Positions 1 through 12,160 of a DNA stretch of 64,000 bases are shown in pieces. The notes under the pieces are model-generated. The model saw only the letters and a list, made by a program, of their open reading frames with translations. It had not been told where the DNA came from and did not search any database. How positions within the stretch are numbered: the stretch's first letter is position 1; every line of letters begins with the position of its first letter. Made by a program: the position numbers and the translations under genes. This DNA is from Medicago truncatula (Eukaryota; Streptophyta; Magnoliopsida; Fabales; Fabaceae). The stretch is from the NCBI RefSeq assembly GCF_003473485.1, contig NC_053045.1, positions 39,530,494-39,594,493 on the forward strand. Reading direction: 5' to 3'.

Positions 1-1191
1 AGGATGTCTCTTGAGACAGATTCTAATGGTTCTTCAACTGTTACTTGTCACAAATGTGGTGAACAGTTTAACAAATGGGAAGCTGCTGAAGCTCACCATC
101 TCTCCAAGCATGCTGGTAAGTAATATTTTTTTCATTAAAAATTCTTCTTTGGCTTTAGGTTATCCAAATATTTTTCTGACCACAAACTTTTTGGCCATAG
201 TCTTTATCAGATATGCTATAGATTTTTTTATGGTGGTGTGACAAATCTTATAATAAATCCACACTTTTTGAATTTGGAACTGTAAAGCTGATTTTGCTTT
301 TTCCATTGCCATTTGAGTTTAGAATTGTTTATATTCTCCAACAGATTTTATTTTCAAAATATCTAGGATAAATAAAAGTACTATCTCCCTTTTCCAATCT
401 ACTTTATCCTAGTATTGTGAACATTGAATAATAGTGTATCAAGGAACAATAATGATTTGTTCAAGTTTGTTGTTATTTGTATATTGTATATTGTTTTGAT
501 ATATTTTGAGTTTCATAAATTTTGAATTTTAAGAGAAAGTTTTGTTTTTCCCTTGGCAGTTACTGAACTTGTGGAAGGAGATTCATCAAGGAAAATAGTG
601 GAAATTATATGCAGGACAAGCTGGTTAAAGTCAGAAAACCACTGTGGCAGAATAGAGAGAGTTTTAAAGGTCCACAACATGCAAAAAACTTTAGCTAGAT
701 TTGAAGAGTATAGAGAGATGGTGAAAATTAAAGCAAGCAAACTCCAGAAGAAACATCCTAGGTGTCTAGCTGATGGAAATGAACTTTTAAGGTTCTATGG
801 AACCACAGTTGCTTGTTCTCTTGGTCTCAATGGCTCTTCAAGTCTTTGTTTATCAGAAAAATGTTGTGTTTGTAGAATCATTAGGAGTGGTTTTTCTGCT
901 AAGAAGGAATTGAAAGGTGGCATAGGTGTTTTCACAACATCTACAAGTGGAAGAGCTTTTGAATCTATAGAGATTTTTGATAATGAACCTTCACTTAGAA
1001 AGGCATTGATAGTATGCAGGGTAATTGCTGGTAGGGTTCATAGGCCACTTGAAAACATTCAAGAAATGGCATCTCAAACTGGATTTGATTCATTGGCTGG
1101 TAAAGTAGGTCTTTATTCAAACATTGAGGAGCTTTATTTGCTCAATCCTAGAGCTCTTCTTCCTTGTTTTGTGGTAATTTGCAAATCATGA
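1..1191 (+). CDS. C2H2 zinc-finger protein with PARP-like C-terminal region (5'-partial)
   Basis: Two exons are visible: 1-115 (donor GTAAGT at 116) and 560-1191 (acceptor CTTGGCAG; stop TGA 1189-1191). The frame joins exactly across the splice. An ATG lies at position 4, but the frame is open to the window edge, so the true start is probably upstream. Exon 1 encodes one zinc finger, C-x2-C-x12-H-x4-H, in the context CHKCGEQFNKWEA. Exon 2 opens with VTELVEGDSSRKIVEIICR, a block I recognise from a plant C2H2 family, and continues for about 210 residues with RFYGTTVACSLG, CCVCRIIRSGF and a terminal LLNPRALLPCFVV. That order resembles a PARP/ADP-ribosyltransferase fold, but the usual HG is YG here, so catalysis is doubtful. 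The function is unknown and the location probably nuclear. Family call is firm; the PARP-like reading is inference. Confidence 0.85.
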
Positions 1192-1730
1192 GCCCAAAAA
1201 CAGGATCAAAGTGTTGACGCTGTTTGGATTCACAGTGAATTTGGCAGAACTTTAGAGTTTCAACAAAATCACGGTAGCCCTGTAATTTCGTCGAACTTAC
1301 CATGATTCAGAACATGCTCTATACTTTTGGCTTTTATATGGAGGTTCTTTGGCCTACATCTTTTGAAGGATTTTGATTCTTTTTTGTCAAGTCACTTGTG
1401 CTTGTCCATGGTAATTGTAATTTGTATGAACCCCCTATTCATACATTTGTAATTTTTTTGCTTAATGACAGTGAATATTTTTACATCTGCACCAGAAAAT
1501 TTGAATTTGAATTGTCACAACTAGAAATAAATATGGAAGACTTGTAAAATGATGGTACAAATTTATGGTCAGATTTAATAACTATATCTCTCCTTCCTTT
1601 ATTTCCATTGGAAAGCACAATGTAGTTGCTTGTTTGCAGGTTCTATCTTTGCGTCAGTGTTAATTAATTGAAGGTGTATAAATAAAATAGTCATTCAAAT
1701 GAGTAATGACCAACTAAGATGATTAAATAA

Positions 1731-1912
1731 AGAGCAATGTTATTTGAACATGATTGACAACCACATGGACAACCATCTTTTTACAAAGAAAATCATGTAT
1801 TGATACAAAAATCAAAGCAATAGAGAGAGAAAATAAAAATATAATGTGAGTATGAGAGAGAAAATTATCACAAAAGTTGTCAGAAAATGGTTATACATAT
1901 ATTATTTCTCTT
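1731..1912. mobile_element. Short MITE, same family as the one at 13152-13322
   Basis: The 5' end (AATGTTATTTGAACATGATT) and the reverse complement of the 3' end (AAATAATATATGTATAACCA) are diverged terminal inverted repeats. Both are followed inward by a GACAAC motif, and the interior is rich in GAGAGA. The same arrangement recurs at 13152-13322. No clean target duplication was resolved. Confidence 0.5.
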
Positions 1913-2224
1913 GAATCAACTTCTTGCTTGTCAAATTGAAAGATGGAAGAATCTTAGTTGTATGTTCATTTAAATTTAGTTCTAATGCAGTCTAGGACAA
2001 AGTGTGAATTAGTTCTAATGCAGTCTAGGACAAATGTGAAAATTATTTGGTTTAGTTTAATACAATCGAATATTAGATTCCATAAGCAAGTGATCATTAA
2101 ATGAATGAAGTCCTAATTGATTCAATATAGAAGTGGTCCAACACTGATAGAAGTAGGTTATAAATTTATAATAATCAGTTACTTTTTGGCTAATATACTT
2201 ACAATATCGAGTATTATAGAGTAT

Positions 2225-2378
2225 TATTTCAGTTGGTCTTATTTATAAGAGATGTTTAAGTCAATAAAATTTGATGTATTGATTTTTGAATTAGATACGT
2301 CAATTTTGTTGACCTTGATATCTCTTATAAATAGGATTACCGGACGTTTCTTATAAATAAGATCACATGGAGGGAGTA
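2225..2378. mobile_element. Fold-back MITE, Stowaway-like
   Basis: Arms at about 2236-2280 (CTTATTTATAAGAGAT) and 2294-2340 (ATCTCTTATAAATAG) are inverted copies. The right edge carries GGAGGGAGTA, typical of Stowaway/Tc1-mariner-type plant MITEs. Exact ends and the TA duplication are not certain. Confidence 0.5.
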
Positions 2379-4912
2379 GTATATAAAAATTCCTTATACA
2401 TGTTAAGTGGACCTCAAACTATGGCAGGACCTACATAGTGCATATATGGCAAGATGTGGCAAGATGTATTAAATGTTGTTGCCCAAATTTAAGGCATGTG
2501 ACCCTTCTTAGATGGTTATGGTTAAAGTCAGGACAAGGTGGTTCAAACTTGAGGACAAATATGAAGAAGAATTTGAACTCAGAAGTGTGATTATTCATAT
2601 AGTTTAGGCATATACATTCCTTGTCTCTTCCACCTTTGGTTCTGTAGATTTTTATTAATGTTTAATTTTTAGTTATCCTTTCCAAGATTTTATTGGATAA
2701 TCCTAATGTGAACAGATACCATTTATGATAAGGTCAAGACTCTGGACCCCCATGGATTTGCCTTACTTGCATTCACTCAATTACACTGTTGCCGATATAA
2801 ACCATCCGATTTTGATCAAACGGACCATGTTTTAAATATGTGATTACGTGAATGCAGAGTTATCTCAAATTTCAACTACATCGAATCTAAGTGTGTGACA
2901 ATATAATATATATGAAATTGGATCCTCGACAACTGTTGTATGATGTTGCAGTTGTATGATGATCTCTATAACTGCAACACGACACAGCAACCATAGAGGA
3001 TCTAGGTTCAAATGGTCACTTTGAGGGTAATAACTCTTAAGAGCGTGTACCTAGCTGAGGTTGGTAATGTCACTTCATTGCAGTAACATCTGCACAGCTT
3101 TCAATTTCTCACGGCACATGCACCTCATAAATATGTGTACTAACCGTCATTATACTTCACTGGTTTAGGAATGAGGTCATTGAATGAAACTCAATTGGAT
3201 ATTTCAAATTAGATACTTCAATAGTAGCTTGACAAATATGAAGAGGTTGTTACGGTTAACTTGCAAATTAAGCTGCAAATCTTACACAACCATTAAAGCT
3301 TATTATGGTAAATCTTTTGAGTTCTGATAGCCTTCTCTTTTTAATGTTTGATGCAGACATCACCGGTTGTTGATACTTGATAGATATTCAGTAATGACAT
3401 AGGAAAAAACAGTGAAAGATAAAGACATCAAAAGATGCCAAATAGCTATAGACTTTAGCCAGAAACTACATATTTGCCAACTTAACCTTTCTCATTTGTT
3501 TATCCTTGCATATAGCTAGTTTTTAACGAAATTTTTTAGCTCTATCTTTAGGACCATATTTACATAGCATGATAGCAATGTTTGCAATGATTGCTAAATT
3601 GTCAGCATCTGATCAAATTTTGGTACCACATTACAAATATGTAATTATGAACCAAAATTAGGAGTAAGAACGGGTTAGACTTCGTCAGATTGAGTCTGAC
3701 CTACCTTAAAAATATTAGCTATGAACTTGATCTATTATCGGTTATAGCCGATTTTAAAGTTGGTCTGACCATTTTAAAAGTCTACCCATGTAATTTATTT
3801 TACCAAAGCCAACACCTCTTAAGTAAGAGTGATGGTAAAAAAAATGTCACCAAATTAGTTTTCCAAAAAGCTTTAATCACCAAATAAGACCCTCAAATAT
3901 TTCATATGTCACCATATTTCTTTTTAAAGAATACCAGTAATAGAATTCGGTGATAACTGTTAAGTCAAATATTTGAGAATTGAGACTAGCTTGGTGGTAA
4001 AAACTTTGCAAGAATAGTGTGCTTGGATGACTAATTTTAGGGTTTTCTCTAAAATAGGAAAAAGAAAAATCTTGAAGAAAGTGTCAATGTGAACCAACTG
4101 AAGGATTTAAATAACAAAATCAGCTACCTAATAATGGTGAAAATGATTCACAGCTGCTCATAATATTAAGTGTGTTACCAAAATCATACAGGAATTAGTT
4201 GATAAGCTACTATTACTTGATCAAAATTAGCTTAGATATTTTTTTAAGTGATTTTTATAGAGTTGCTCTCTTGTAGGAGACTTTGGTCCCCATTCTAAAA
4301 CTCAGAAACCTACTCATGAAAGTGCAATTAAGTTAGGTCACATTTATTCAGCAGGTTTGCCTCTTTTAGTATCTTGGCTAGCATTCAATTACTCAACAAT
4401 ACACAAGCTCAACATATGGACCAACCATCATTTAAGTTTGATGATTCACATTGGACCCGACACAACTATAAGTTCTTGGTTCTTTTGAATTCATCAATAC
4501 CTTAGTGGAACTACTATATATCACGCTTGAATTTTTTGGCATAAGGGCTGTGTATTTCTATTTATATATTAATGTTTACCATGAAATATTATTGTAACTA
4601 GGGTAAGAGATGATGAAATGTACTATAAATGTGTTTGGACACATCAATACCTTAGTGTAAGTGTGTAACTGCCATCTATCATGCTTGAAATTTTTGACAT
4701 CAGTGGATCTATTCCTTTTTTTGTTGTTGATAAAATCAGGGCTCTTTTTCCATTGATAATTAATGATGGCTATGAAATACTATTCTTGAAACCAAGGTAG
4801 GAGAAAATGAATGTATACAAAACTAGAAAAGTGTAAGTTAGTGGTTTGAAAGTTGACTTCATTTATTTATTAGCAAATTACTAGCTATATTTAGCTTATA
4901 TTTAGCTTCTTC

Positions 4913-5046
4913 GTCCCGTGAACATAGCTGAGTTGGTAGGACAATGCATTATTATATGCGGGTTGGGATTCGAAACCCGGACACCCCACTTATTCACATT
5001 ATAAGGTGAATTCTAGCCACTAGGCTACCTGACAAAAAAAAAAAAA
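4913..5046 (+). mobile_element. tRNA-derived SINE
   Basis: The head GTCCCGTGAACATAGCTGAG with GTTGGTAG is an A-box-like region. ATTCGAAACCCGG is the B-box. The body continues with CACCCCACTTATTCAC and ends in a 14-base A tail. The flanks TTTAGCTTCTTC and TTTAGTCTTCT look like an imperfect target duplication. It is a diverged copy of the family at 28699-28841. It is not a functional tRNA because it cannot form the full cloverleaf and carries a SINE tail. Confidence 0.8.
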
Positions 5047-6267
5047 GTTTAGTCTTCTATTTTTTTTTCCTTATCATTTAAAAATGTTTTATATTGTTGA
5101 ACCAACTTTCATTCTCGGTCCACTATTGTTACAAATTTGTGTAGACTACAATTAGACCCTCCTTGAGGTCAAAATCTTCCATAATAAACCATATTAATTT
5201 CAATCAATTAAATTTTGCAATTGTCTATGATAGGATTTAGAATTTATCTCGATGAATAAAAAATGTATGCTTGACGAAAAAAAAAGTATTTTACTCTTTT
5301 CAATGGTAAAGTAAGACTTTTGGTAATATAAATATAAATCGATGATAAATCGATTATCTTGAAGTTTAGTACCTTCTAGGCAAAATCAATTTAAAATTTA
5401 AATTTATTTTAAGATAATTAAATATAAAAACTGACATGACATTAAATGATTTGATATTGAATATTTTACCTATTATGGAGCTAAGTGGCCCAACCCAAAT
5501 ATATTTTGGATTAAGCACCAAAGAAAACCAAGCAAGCCGGCCCAATCGCACAACCTAATACAAAGAGGACCTGCCATGCCCACCTCGGCAAAAAGGAGTG
5601 ACGCAACGCATAAACTATTCCCTATGTCACCTCATGAAACATGCACACCAACAAACAAAAGATCTTGAAGCCAAGACGTGCATCTACCATTCTACATACT
5701 TAAGAGCTCATTCAAATATGAGTTCTGACATATCTAGCTATTCAGTTACGATGACGCATAACACTTATTAGAAATGATCTCAACGATCACTTCGGTGAAA
5801 ATAGCAACAAATTGGAACGTATTTAAATTAGATTACTCTATAAATAGGGGTTCACCCCATATATGATTACTCGATAACCAACTCACTTATTTGCTATATG
5901 CTCACACCTACTTTATTTTAACACCAAAGTATCTTTGTTGGTACACCCCCAACTTGGAGAAGGAGCGTATGCCCAAAGATGTGAAATCCAGGCATGAGGC
6001 ACGAAGATCACATCACCAACTTCAGTGATCCACCTCGTGTGTTCCTACAGGAACAATGCCCAACAAAAATTTGGGGTACTGTAGTCGTTACCAAAAAACC
6101 AACATTACATGAAAAAATAACTATAACTAACTTGATAAGAAAAAAAGTAACATTTCAAACTTTAAATTAAGTTAAAAGACCCATAGTGCCTTATTTATTT
6201 TTGTGAAAAAACTACAAAAGCTCAATTACTTTGAATCATGTACAGAGTGGCATTGAAAGACTAGTAG
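5047..6267. other. Intergenic; possible solo-LTR remnant
   Basis: No gene is supported. From about 5500 to 6110 the sequence looks like an old LTR: a promoter-like CTATAAATAGGGG near 5840-5852, followed by a compositionally different, less AT-rich tail to about 6080. I see no second LTR, primer-binding site or internal coding region, so this is only a suggestion. Confidence 0.3.
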
Positions 6268-9200
6268 CTAAACTGAAGGTAAATAACCATAATCTAGGCA
6301 ACACATAATTGTTTGATGTACTATTTCTTCAAGGCTATGCTTGTAACTGAAACCCAGATCTTTTATCTTCTTTGAGGAAATTTCAGTAGGAACCTTGTCA
6401 TATTTCTGACTCTTTCTGCTGCATATATATGTATGTAGGAACAACATCAGAAATATGAATTAAAAAAACCCTGAAGAATTTAATATACATACATATAGAA
6501 AAAAAGAAAGAACACTACCTTTGTGTTGTTGGATTAGAATACTCTTTGGAGACAAGAGCTGCCAAGTTAGACAGTGTACAACTTTGTGTGCTGCATATGT
6601 ACCTACCTTCTGCTTTAGCATGTTCCATTAAGAATATGTGTGCATTGCATATATCTTCAATGTGAACTAAAGCAATTGACCCCATTCGTGCATTTACAGC
6701 AGATAATATCTTGTAGTTTTCAGTTTCACCTATATGCATACATAATCAATTTAGTCAGCGGACACTAAAATACCCCGTGTCGAATTTTAAGCATGGAACT
6801 TCAATGCTGTATATGTTACATTTTATGATGCACATTGGATATTCTCGAGGCATTCGGCACAAAAGATAGTTCATACATGCAAACATTAAGGTGAGATCCT
6901 CGAGATGATTAATTTTCATAGTTGAAGTTATAGACATAAACGTTTATACTAACTAGTTCAGTAACATAGCCTAGCTTTCATTTCAAACACATTTGAAGAT
7001 GTAAATAAAAGTCAACTAGACATCAGCGTTGTCAATTGCAGGTTGCGAAAAATAGCAGTGTAGCTACAAGTCTACAACTCTATAGCATGGCAATAGCCGC
7101 TATTTAACAACATTATATACTAAGTAGCATATTGCACAGAAATAACAATTTGTTCAAATTCCGCTGCACTATAAGTCACCTGTTAGCGAGGACAGCAGAA
7201 CTTTAACACTTGAAGGTACATTAGCAGTGAAAAATGGGCCTGCAACAGTACTTGTTATAACTGAAACAAGATCAATCCCATTCTCTTTAGCAAATTTAAA
7301 TGCTGCTTCTTCTGTGAGAAGCTTTGAAAGTGCATAAACCTATCACCAAAAAGAAAAAACTCAAGAAATCAATTTTGAATTTTGTGAAAAGTGCTAGTAG
7401 TAGTAGGCTAAGGAAAGCATTACTTACCCATCCACTTGGTTGTGTATTCCAAACAGTGTCAGTTTGTATTTGGCAAGATTCATCAACAATAGGTTTCCAT
7501 TTTCCATTGCTATCTTTAGCAGTAATAGTACTTATAGAAGATGTGAAAACAACCCTTTTCACAGAATTGGATTTCAAGCAGGATTTGAGAAGGTTTACGG
7601 TTCCTTCGATTGCAGGGTCAATTATATTCGTTTGAACAAAGTTCTCTACAAGTTCAATACAGAGATGAAATATCAAAAATCTGTTAGTTACCAATGCACA
7701 TACATTATTAAAGTTAAGTTCTTTGATGATTATCAATGCATTGCATTGCATTGCATTACCAATGTTTTCTTTCTCATTAACATTGAACTGCATTGAAGCT
7801 GCAACATGGAACACACCATCACATCCTTTTACTGCCTCCTCGAAACTTCCTTCTTCGTGCAAATCAGCGCGGAAAAATCTCAATTGGTCACCACCCTTCC
7901 ACAATGACAGGAGGTGTAATGACTTTTCTGTGACATTAGAGCAAAAGAAAATTAATCATATTCATATATGAGATTATTAGTAGGCATTGGACTAAATCAA
8001 GCATGTATGGAATTGAAAACCACTGTTTACCAATACATTTCACGGAAATCACTGAGTCGACCAATTATACATACAGTTTCATTTTTTTTTTTTGTTGATA
8101 AATCAAGATATTTCTACACGTAATGCATAAATTTATTTATTTATTTCTACACGTAATGCATAAATCAAGATATTTCTACACGGAAATCAAGATATTCAAG
8201 GATCGACTTTTACTAACAATTTATTCACAAATTTGACGGATAAAATCCATTACCAAAAATCTACCAGTGCTGTGTCACACCGACCTTGTTGATCATACAA
8301 TTTAATTTCTATTGGTGTTAAGCAGAAATGAACAGGGTTCACTGTGAGCATTCTCTTGGCTCTTGATGGGTTTTTAGCATATGGTCCAACAAGTACCTAA
8401 TGGACCCAAACCATTCGAGGGAAGGCAGTGGCGGAGCCAGAAAAAAATGTCAGGGTGGGCCACTAAAATTAACTATTGAAAAATTGTTTAAAGTCTCGCA
8501 AATTAGACCTATAATTGAGTTATTTAAATTTTTCGGATGAGCCAGTACACCAATTTGCGGGAATTTGGATCAACCGAAACCTAAAATCGACATAAAATTG
8601 TATAAAATCTCGCAAAATAGACCTATAATTGAATTATTTAAATTTTCGAGTGGGCCATTACACTACTTTACAGGAATTTGGATCAACCAAAACATAAAAC
8701 CGACACAAAATTGCATAAAATCTAGCAAAATAGACCTATAATCGTTGTTTTTTTAATTTTTCGGGGTGGACCGTGGCCCACCCCAGCCCATGAAGGGCTT
8801 CGCCACTGAGGGAAGGCATATTTTACGACTATTACTTTTCAAAAAATGCCCTTATACATTCCGGATTTTAAAATCCGGATTCATGTTTACTATTTCGGAT
8901 TTTATAATCCGGAAAATTCTTATGTATAATCAGCCATCATATTTTAACAGTTTTGAGTTTTGTTTTTAAAAACAACAAAAAAATTAAGTAAAAAATGTTT
9001 GAAACCTGTCAAATAAAATCATAAAAATAGCATCAAAAAATTCTAAAAATCAAATAAAACTAATGCAAATTTTTTCGGATTTTTCTGAGAATATGAAAAA
9101 TAAAAAAAAATGGGTCTAAACGATGGAATTTTGGATTTTGAGGGGCGGAATCCAAAAGAAGTCCCTTCTAAGGAAATCATGGTCTTTGAATTTTTTTCTG

Positions 9201-12160
9201 GGCAAGTTTCGGAGCAATCCGATCAATTAGCCCGAAAACTAGATTTTTGACTAAGAACATGTAACAATGACCCAAAACAGAAGGATGAGAGTTAGGAAAA
9301 TTAACATTGTTCATAAAATGACTATCCATGTTACAAACATGTTTAGAATTTGTGCTGATACAATTCAGATTATATAATCCGAACTGTTTTACCTTGAAAA
9401 AGGGTGTTTAGGGGGTTTCCGGATTATGTAATCAGAAAACATCATGTAATGCGCCCTATAACAAAGGAAAACACAATTCCGGATTATGAAATCCAAAATG
9501 CTCTAAGGGTAATTTTGGAAAAAAATAGGACGCGCAAGGAAAGGCATAGGGTGGGAAAAGTAATGCTCCTATTTTACTCTCTCTCTTTTATTTTTCTATT
9601 TAGACTAGAGGAAGGATATTTTACTCTTCTGGTCAGGGGGTGTAAAACCTAATATAATTATCCGATGAATCCAAAGATCTAAACCAAATCAATCAAACCC
9701 AACTTTTATAAATTTGGGTTCGAAACCAATCACTCGAGACCCGATCAAACCATCATATTTTGCTTTAATTTCACACTATATTGGTGATTTTATCTTACCA
9801 AAGAGATTATTTCTTATGTGTTGAGGGTGTAATCTTTTTCACACATATATCCAATCAAACCATGCCAAGCTGATATCGTGAAATGATTTGATTGGATGCA
9901 TGTTAAAAAAAAAATACTTTCAATGTAATTACATTAAATTTCTTTTATATATATATATATATATATATCATTATAATTTATGTACTTATTTTAATAGTAT
10001 AAAAAGTGAATAGTGTTTTAATCTATTTCATTGTTAGATTTCTTTCAATAAATTTTTAAAAAAGTCAATCCGATTGACCAATTATTTATTGTTCAATTTT
10101 TTAAAATGAAATATTGATTGTTCATCAATTTCATATGGTTTATAAATTTTAATTTATAGATTTATATTTACAATCCAAAACTTTTTCGCCAAGTTAATTT
10201 AAACATTTTAAAAAAAAATTTCTAATAAATAATTTCTTTTTTTTAAAAGGATTTTTATTTTGAATTAATTCTTTAACCGAATTCGACCAATAAATAAGTA
10301 AAGTCTAACTACGAATTGTTCAACTCAAGATTTGAATTGAGTTCATCAAACATTTTTTCATTTGGTATATGTTATTAACTACTTGAGTTGATAATTTTTT
10401 TCATCTTAAAAAGTTTGTTAAAACTAGACACCAAACTCATATTGTCCATGTGGATTTGGTTTATTTGAAGTCCATTTATTATTATTATCTTTTTCTTTTT
10501 GATAGATAGACGAAATGGCAAAGCCATTATAAACTCACACACATAAGTGGAGGTACCGGGGTTCGAACCCCAATCATAACATCGGGCCTACAATTTCGAC
10601 ATTTTACCACTTGAGCTATTTATTATTTATGCTCAACCGCTTGATGAATTGTATTTTATTAAAAGATAAAATGATGCCACGGGCCACAAGTAGTAGTACT
10701 ACTATATTTTCCTTTTTCTGAAAGGGACAAGTAGTACTATATCGATATGTTTTGCTCAACAAAATAAATGATATGCTTCCACTTTTTAGGATATCAATGA
10801 TGTCAAAATTCAAATGCAATAAATTTGCTAAAACTAAATGATTAGAAAAAGCTTCTTCTAGTCTTTGTGAGAATTTGTAAGTTGATAGGAATAGATCAAT
10901 TTATAATCAATGCATGATATAGATATGAATAGATCAAAATTCAAACTGTAAATATTAAGTTATTTATTTTAAAGATAAATTTATAAAATCAATAAACTCC
11001 TTTAAATAAAACTTAGTAATATTTGTCCATAATCACTGAATTCCTTTTTTCTTTTAAAGAACATAGTCACTGAGTTCCTTTAAAAAAAAGAACACTATCA
11101 CTAACTACTAAGTAAATAATATTTGTTTATAAAATAGAAAAACTTTTCCTGAATCTCCAAGTACGCCACTTTTTTTTTTCTTTTTCTTCTTTTGCTTTAA
11201 AAAGAAAATCAAATTTAGAGAAATACATGTTAAAACCATCAAAATTAATACAAATTAAATGTATAACCTGATTTCCATTGACTAATTTTATACTTTTAGT
11301 GTTTGGTTATGCGGTGGGGATAATTGATTTTCATTAAAAGTTATTTATGTGTGAAAATCAATTGGAGAATAAAAAACTACACATTTCAACTTCAAGTAGA
11401 ATCGGCAGAATGAATTCTACTCGATTGTAACCAGACATGTCATAATCAGTTATACATGTACATAATCAATTTTAGCACCTCTAGAATTGAAACCAAACAT
11501 AGTTTAAGTGATTAAAATTGATTTTAAAAGTGTAGAATTGACTCTAGTGTGTTTGGTTGCTCTTAAGTAGAATTGATTATATCTATAAAATTAATTTTAC
11601 TTCAAGTTAAAATTCAGAACTTTTAATCCTAGAGTTGGTTTTAACATTCAAATTTATTGTTTAACTAGTTTTTACATAAATTAATTTATCTTCAACTCAA
11701 AATCATTCTTGTCAATGCAAAACCAAACATACACAAACTCATATCTTGTGCATCAAATTGTATAGCTATGTCCATCCTAGTTGGTCCCCCCTTCATCAAA
11801 AATTAAAAGTAGGACTCCGTCTATATTTCATACCCTAGTATCTAATTTTACAAACCTATTGATCTATTAAATAAACACCAATTAAGTACAAATGAAATCA
11901 CATTAACACTTCTGTTTTAAATTTAATTGATCATTTATTTGAAGAACAATTCCAATTAAGAAGGAAAAAAAAGAGATTGAATGAGGATACTAACCAGGAT
12001 CTCTGACAGTAGCATGAACAGTGCAACCTCTTTGAAGAAGAGCTTCAACAAGCCATGAACCAATATACCCTGTGGCACCTGTAACACAGTATTTGGCAGT
12101 AGGAACAATTTGTCCACTGCTTCTCACCATCCTCATTGCTTCCTCCATTTCTTCCTTCAT
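6268..12160 (-). CDS. Dihydroflavonol/anthocyanidin-reductase-like NAD(P)H reductase (SDR), 6 exons
   Basis: Exons on the minus strand are 12160-11995, 7927-7760, 7645-7428, 7339-7180, 6729-6519 and 6418-6268 (stop TAG 6270-6268). All junctions are GT-AG and phases match, giving 357 residues, normal for the DFR/ANR/cinnamoyl-CoA-reductase group. The Rossmann motif TGATGYIG is at 27-34, the SDR serine region VFTSSIS around 147, and the catalytic YALSK (YxxxK) at 186-190. The C-terminus LDYGYLPSV is typical. A cytosolic NADPH-dependent ketone or carbonyl reductase of phenylpropanoid/flavonoid type is expected, but the substrate cannot be read. The start is the ATG at 12160; the in-frame codon at 12175 is GTG. 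The last intron ends in a tandem GCAGCAG acceptor, so exon 6 may start at 6418 or 6415. It is closest in my memory to the Arabidopsis 'putative anthocyanidin reductase' At4g27250. Structure is sure; substrate is not. Confidence 0.93.
7734..7757. repeat. (TGCAT)n microsatellite at intron 2 donor of the reductase gene
   Basis: ATGCATTGCATTGCATTGCA is a pentanucleotide repeat inside intron 2, starting only a few bases downstream of the donor site. Length changes here would place repeats next to the splice signal. Confidence 0.7.
8080..8200. repeat. Local duplication in intron 1
   Basis: ATTTCTACACGTAATGCATA occurs twice, and AATCAAGATATTTCTACACG and shortened forms recur, all within about 120 bp. 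This is a recent tandem duplication of an intronic segment with no coding content. Confidence 0.6.
8426..8808. mobile_element. Non-autonomous hAT element with 8-bp target duplication
   Basis: The element is bounded by CAGTGGCGGAGCC and GGCTTCGCCACTG, inverted repeats with one mismatch over 13 bases. It is flanked by an exact 8-bp duplication AGGGAAGG at 8418-8425 and 8809-8816, the hAT signature. The 383-bp interior has about three diverged tandem units of roughly 115-120 bp, each with AGACCTATAAT and GGAATTTGGATCAACC. There is no coding capacity. It lies in the long first intron of the reductase gene. Confidence 0.9.
8830..9500. repeat. Dispersed palindromes in reductase intron 1
   Basis: Short palindromes of the form TCCGGATTTTAAAATCCGGA recur with small variations near 8860, 8895, 9370, 9418 and 9479. 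A hAT-type insertion ends just upstream. They could be the scattered termini of one old element, but I could not define its ends. Confidence 0.4.
9946..9968. repeat. (AT)n microsatellite
   Basis: An uninterrupted run of about eleven AT dinucleotides in intron 1 of the reductase gene. Confidence 0.95.
10499..10622 (-). mobile_element. tRNA-derived SINE, minus orientation
   Basis: Read on the minus strand, the head is GCTCAAGTGGTAAA, the B-box is GGGGTTCGAACCCCGG, and the 3' half is ATGGCTTTGCCATTTCGTCT followed by an A-rich tail. The flanks TTTATTATTATT and TTTATTATTTAT suggest a target duplication. It shares its tail (CATTTCGTCTATCTA) with the SINE at 60728-60842. It lies in reductase intron 1. 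Confidence 0.75.

Larger units (their letters stand above)
1192..4912. other. Intergenic, no gene seen
   Basis: No coding region is supported. The stretch holds the probable 3' UTR of the zinc-finger gene, two MITE-like fold-backs annotated separately, and unremarkable AT-rich DNA. At about 1975-2035 the segment TTCTAATGCAGTCTAGGACA occurs twice in tandem. The short open frame at 3690-3887 lacks codon structure or recognisable motifs and overlaps what looks like an old repeat. Confidence 0.6.

Noticed and set aside
4913..5046. tRNA gene (GTTCGAA-type B-box)
   Set aside because: No complete cloverleaf, and an A tail and SINE body follow; the same holds for 10499, 14331, 28699, 31171, 51805, 55480 and 60728.
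7324..7971. Plus-strand frames across the reductase
   Set aside because: They are antisense shadows of exons 2-4 and read through introns.
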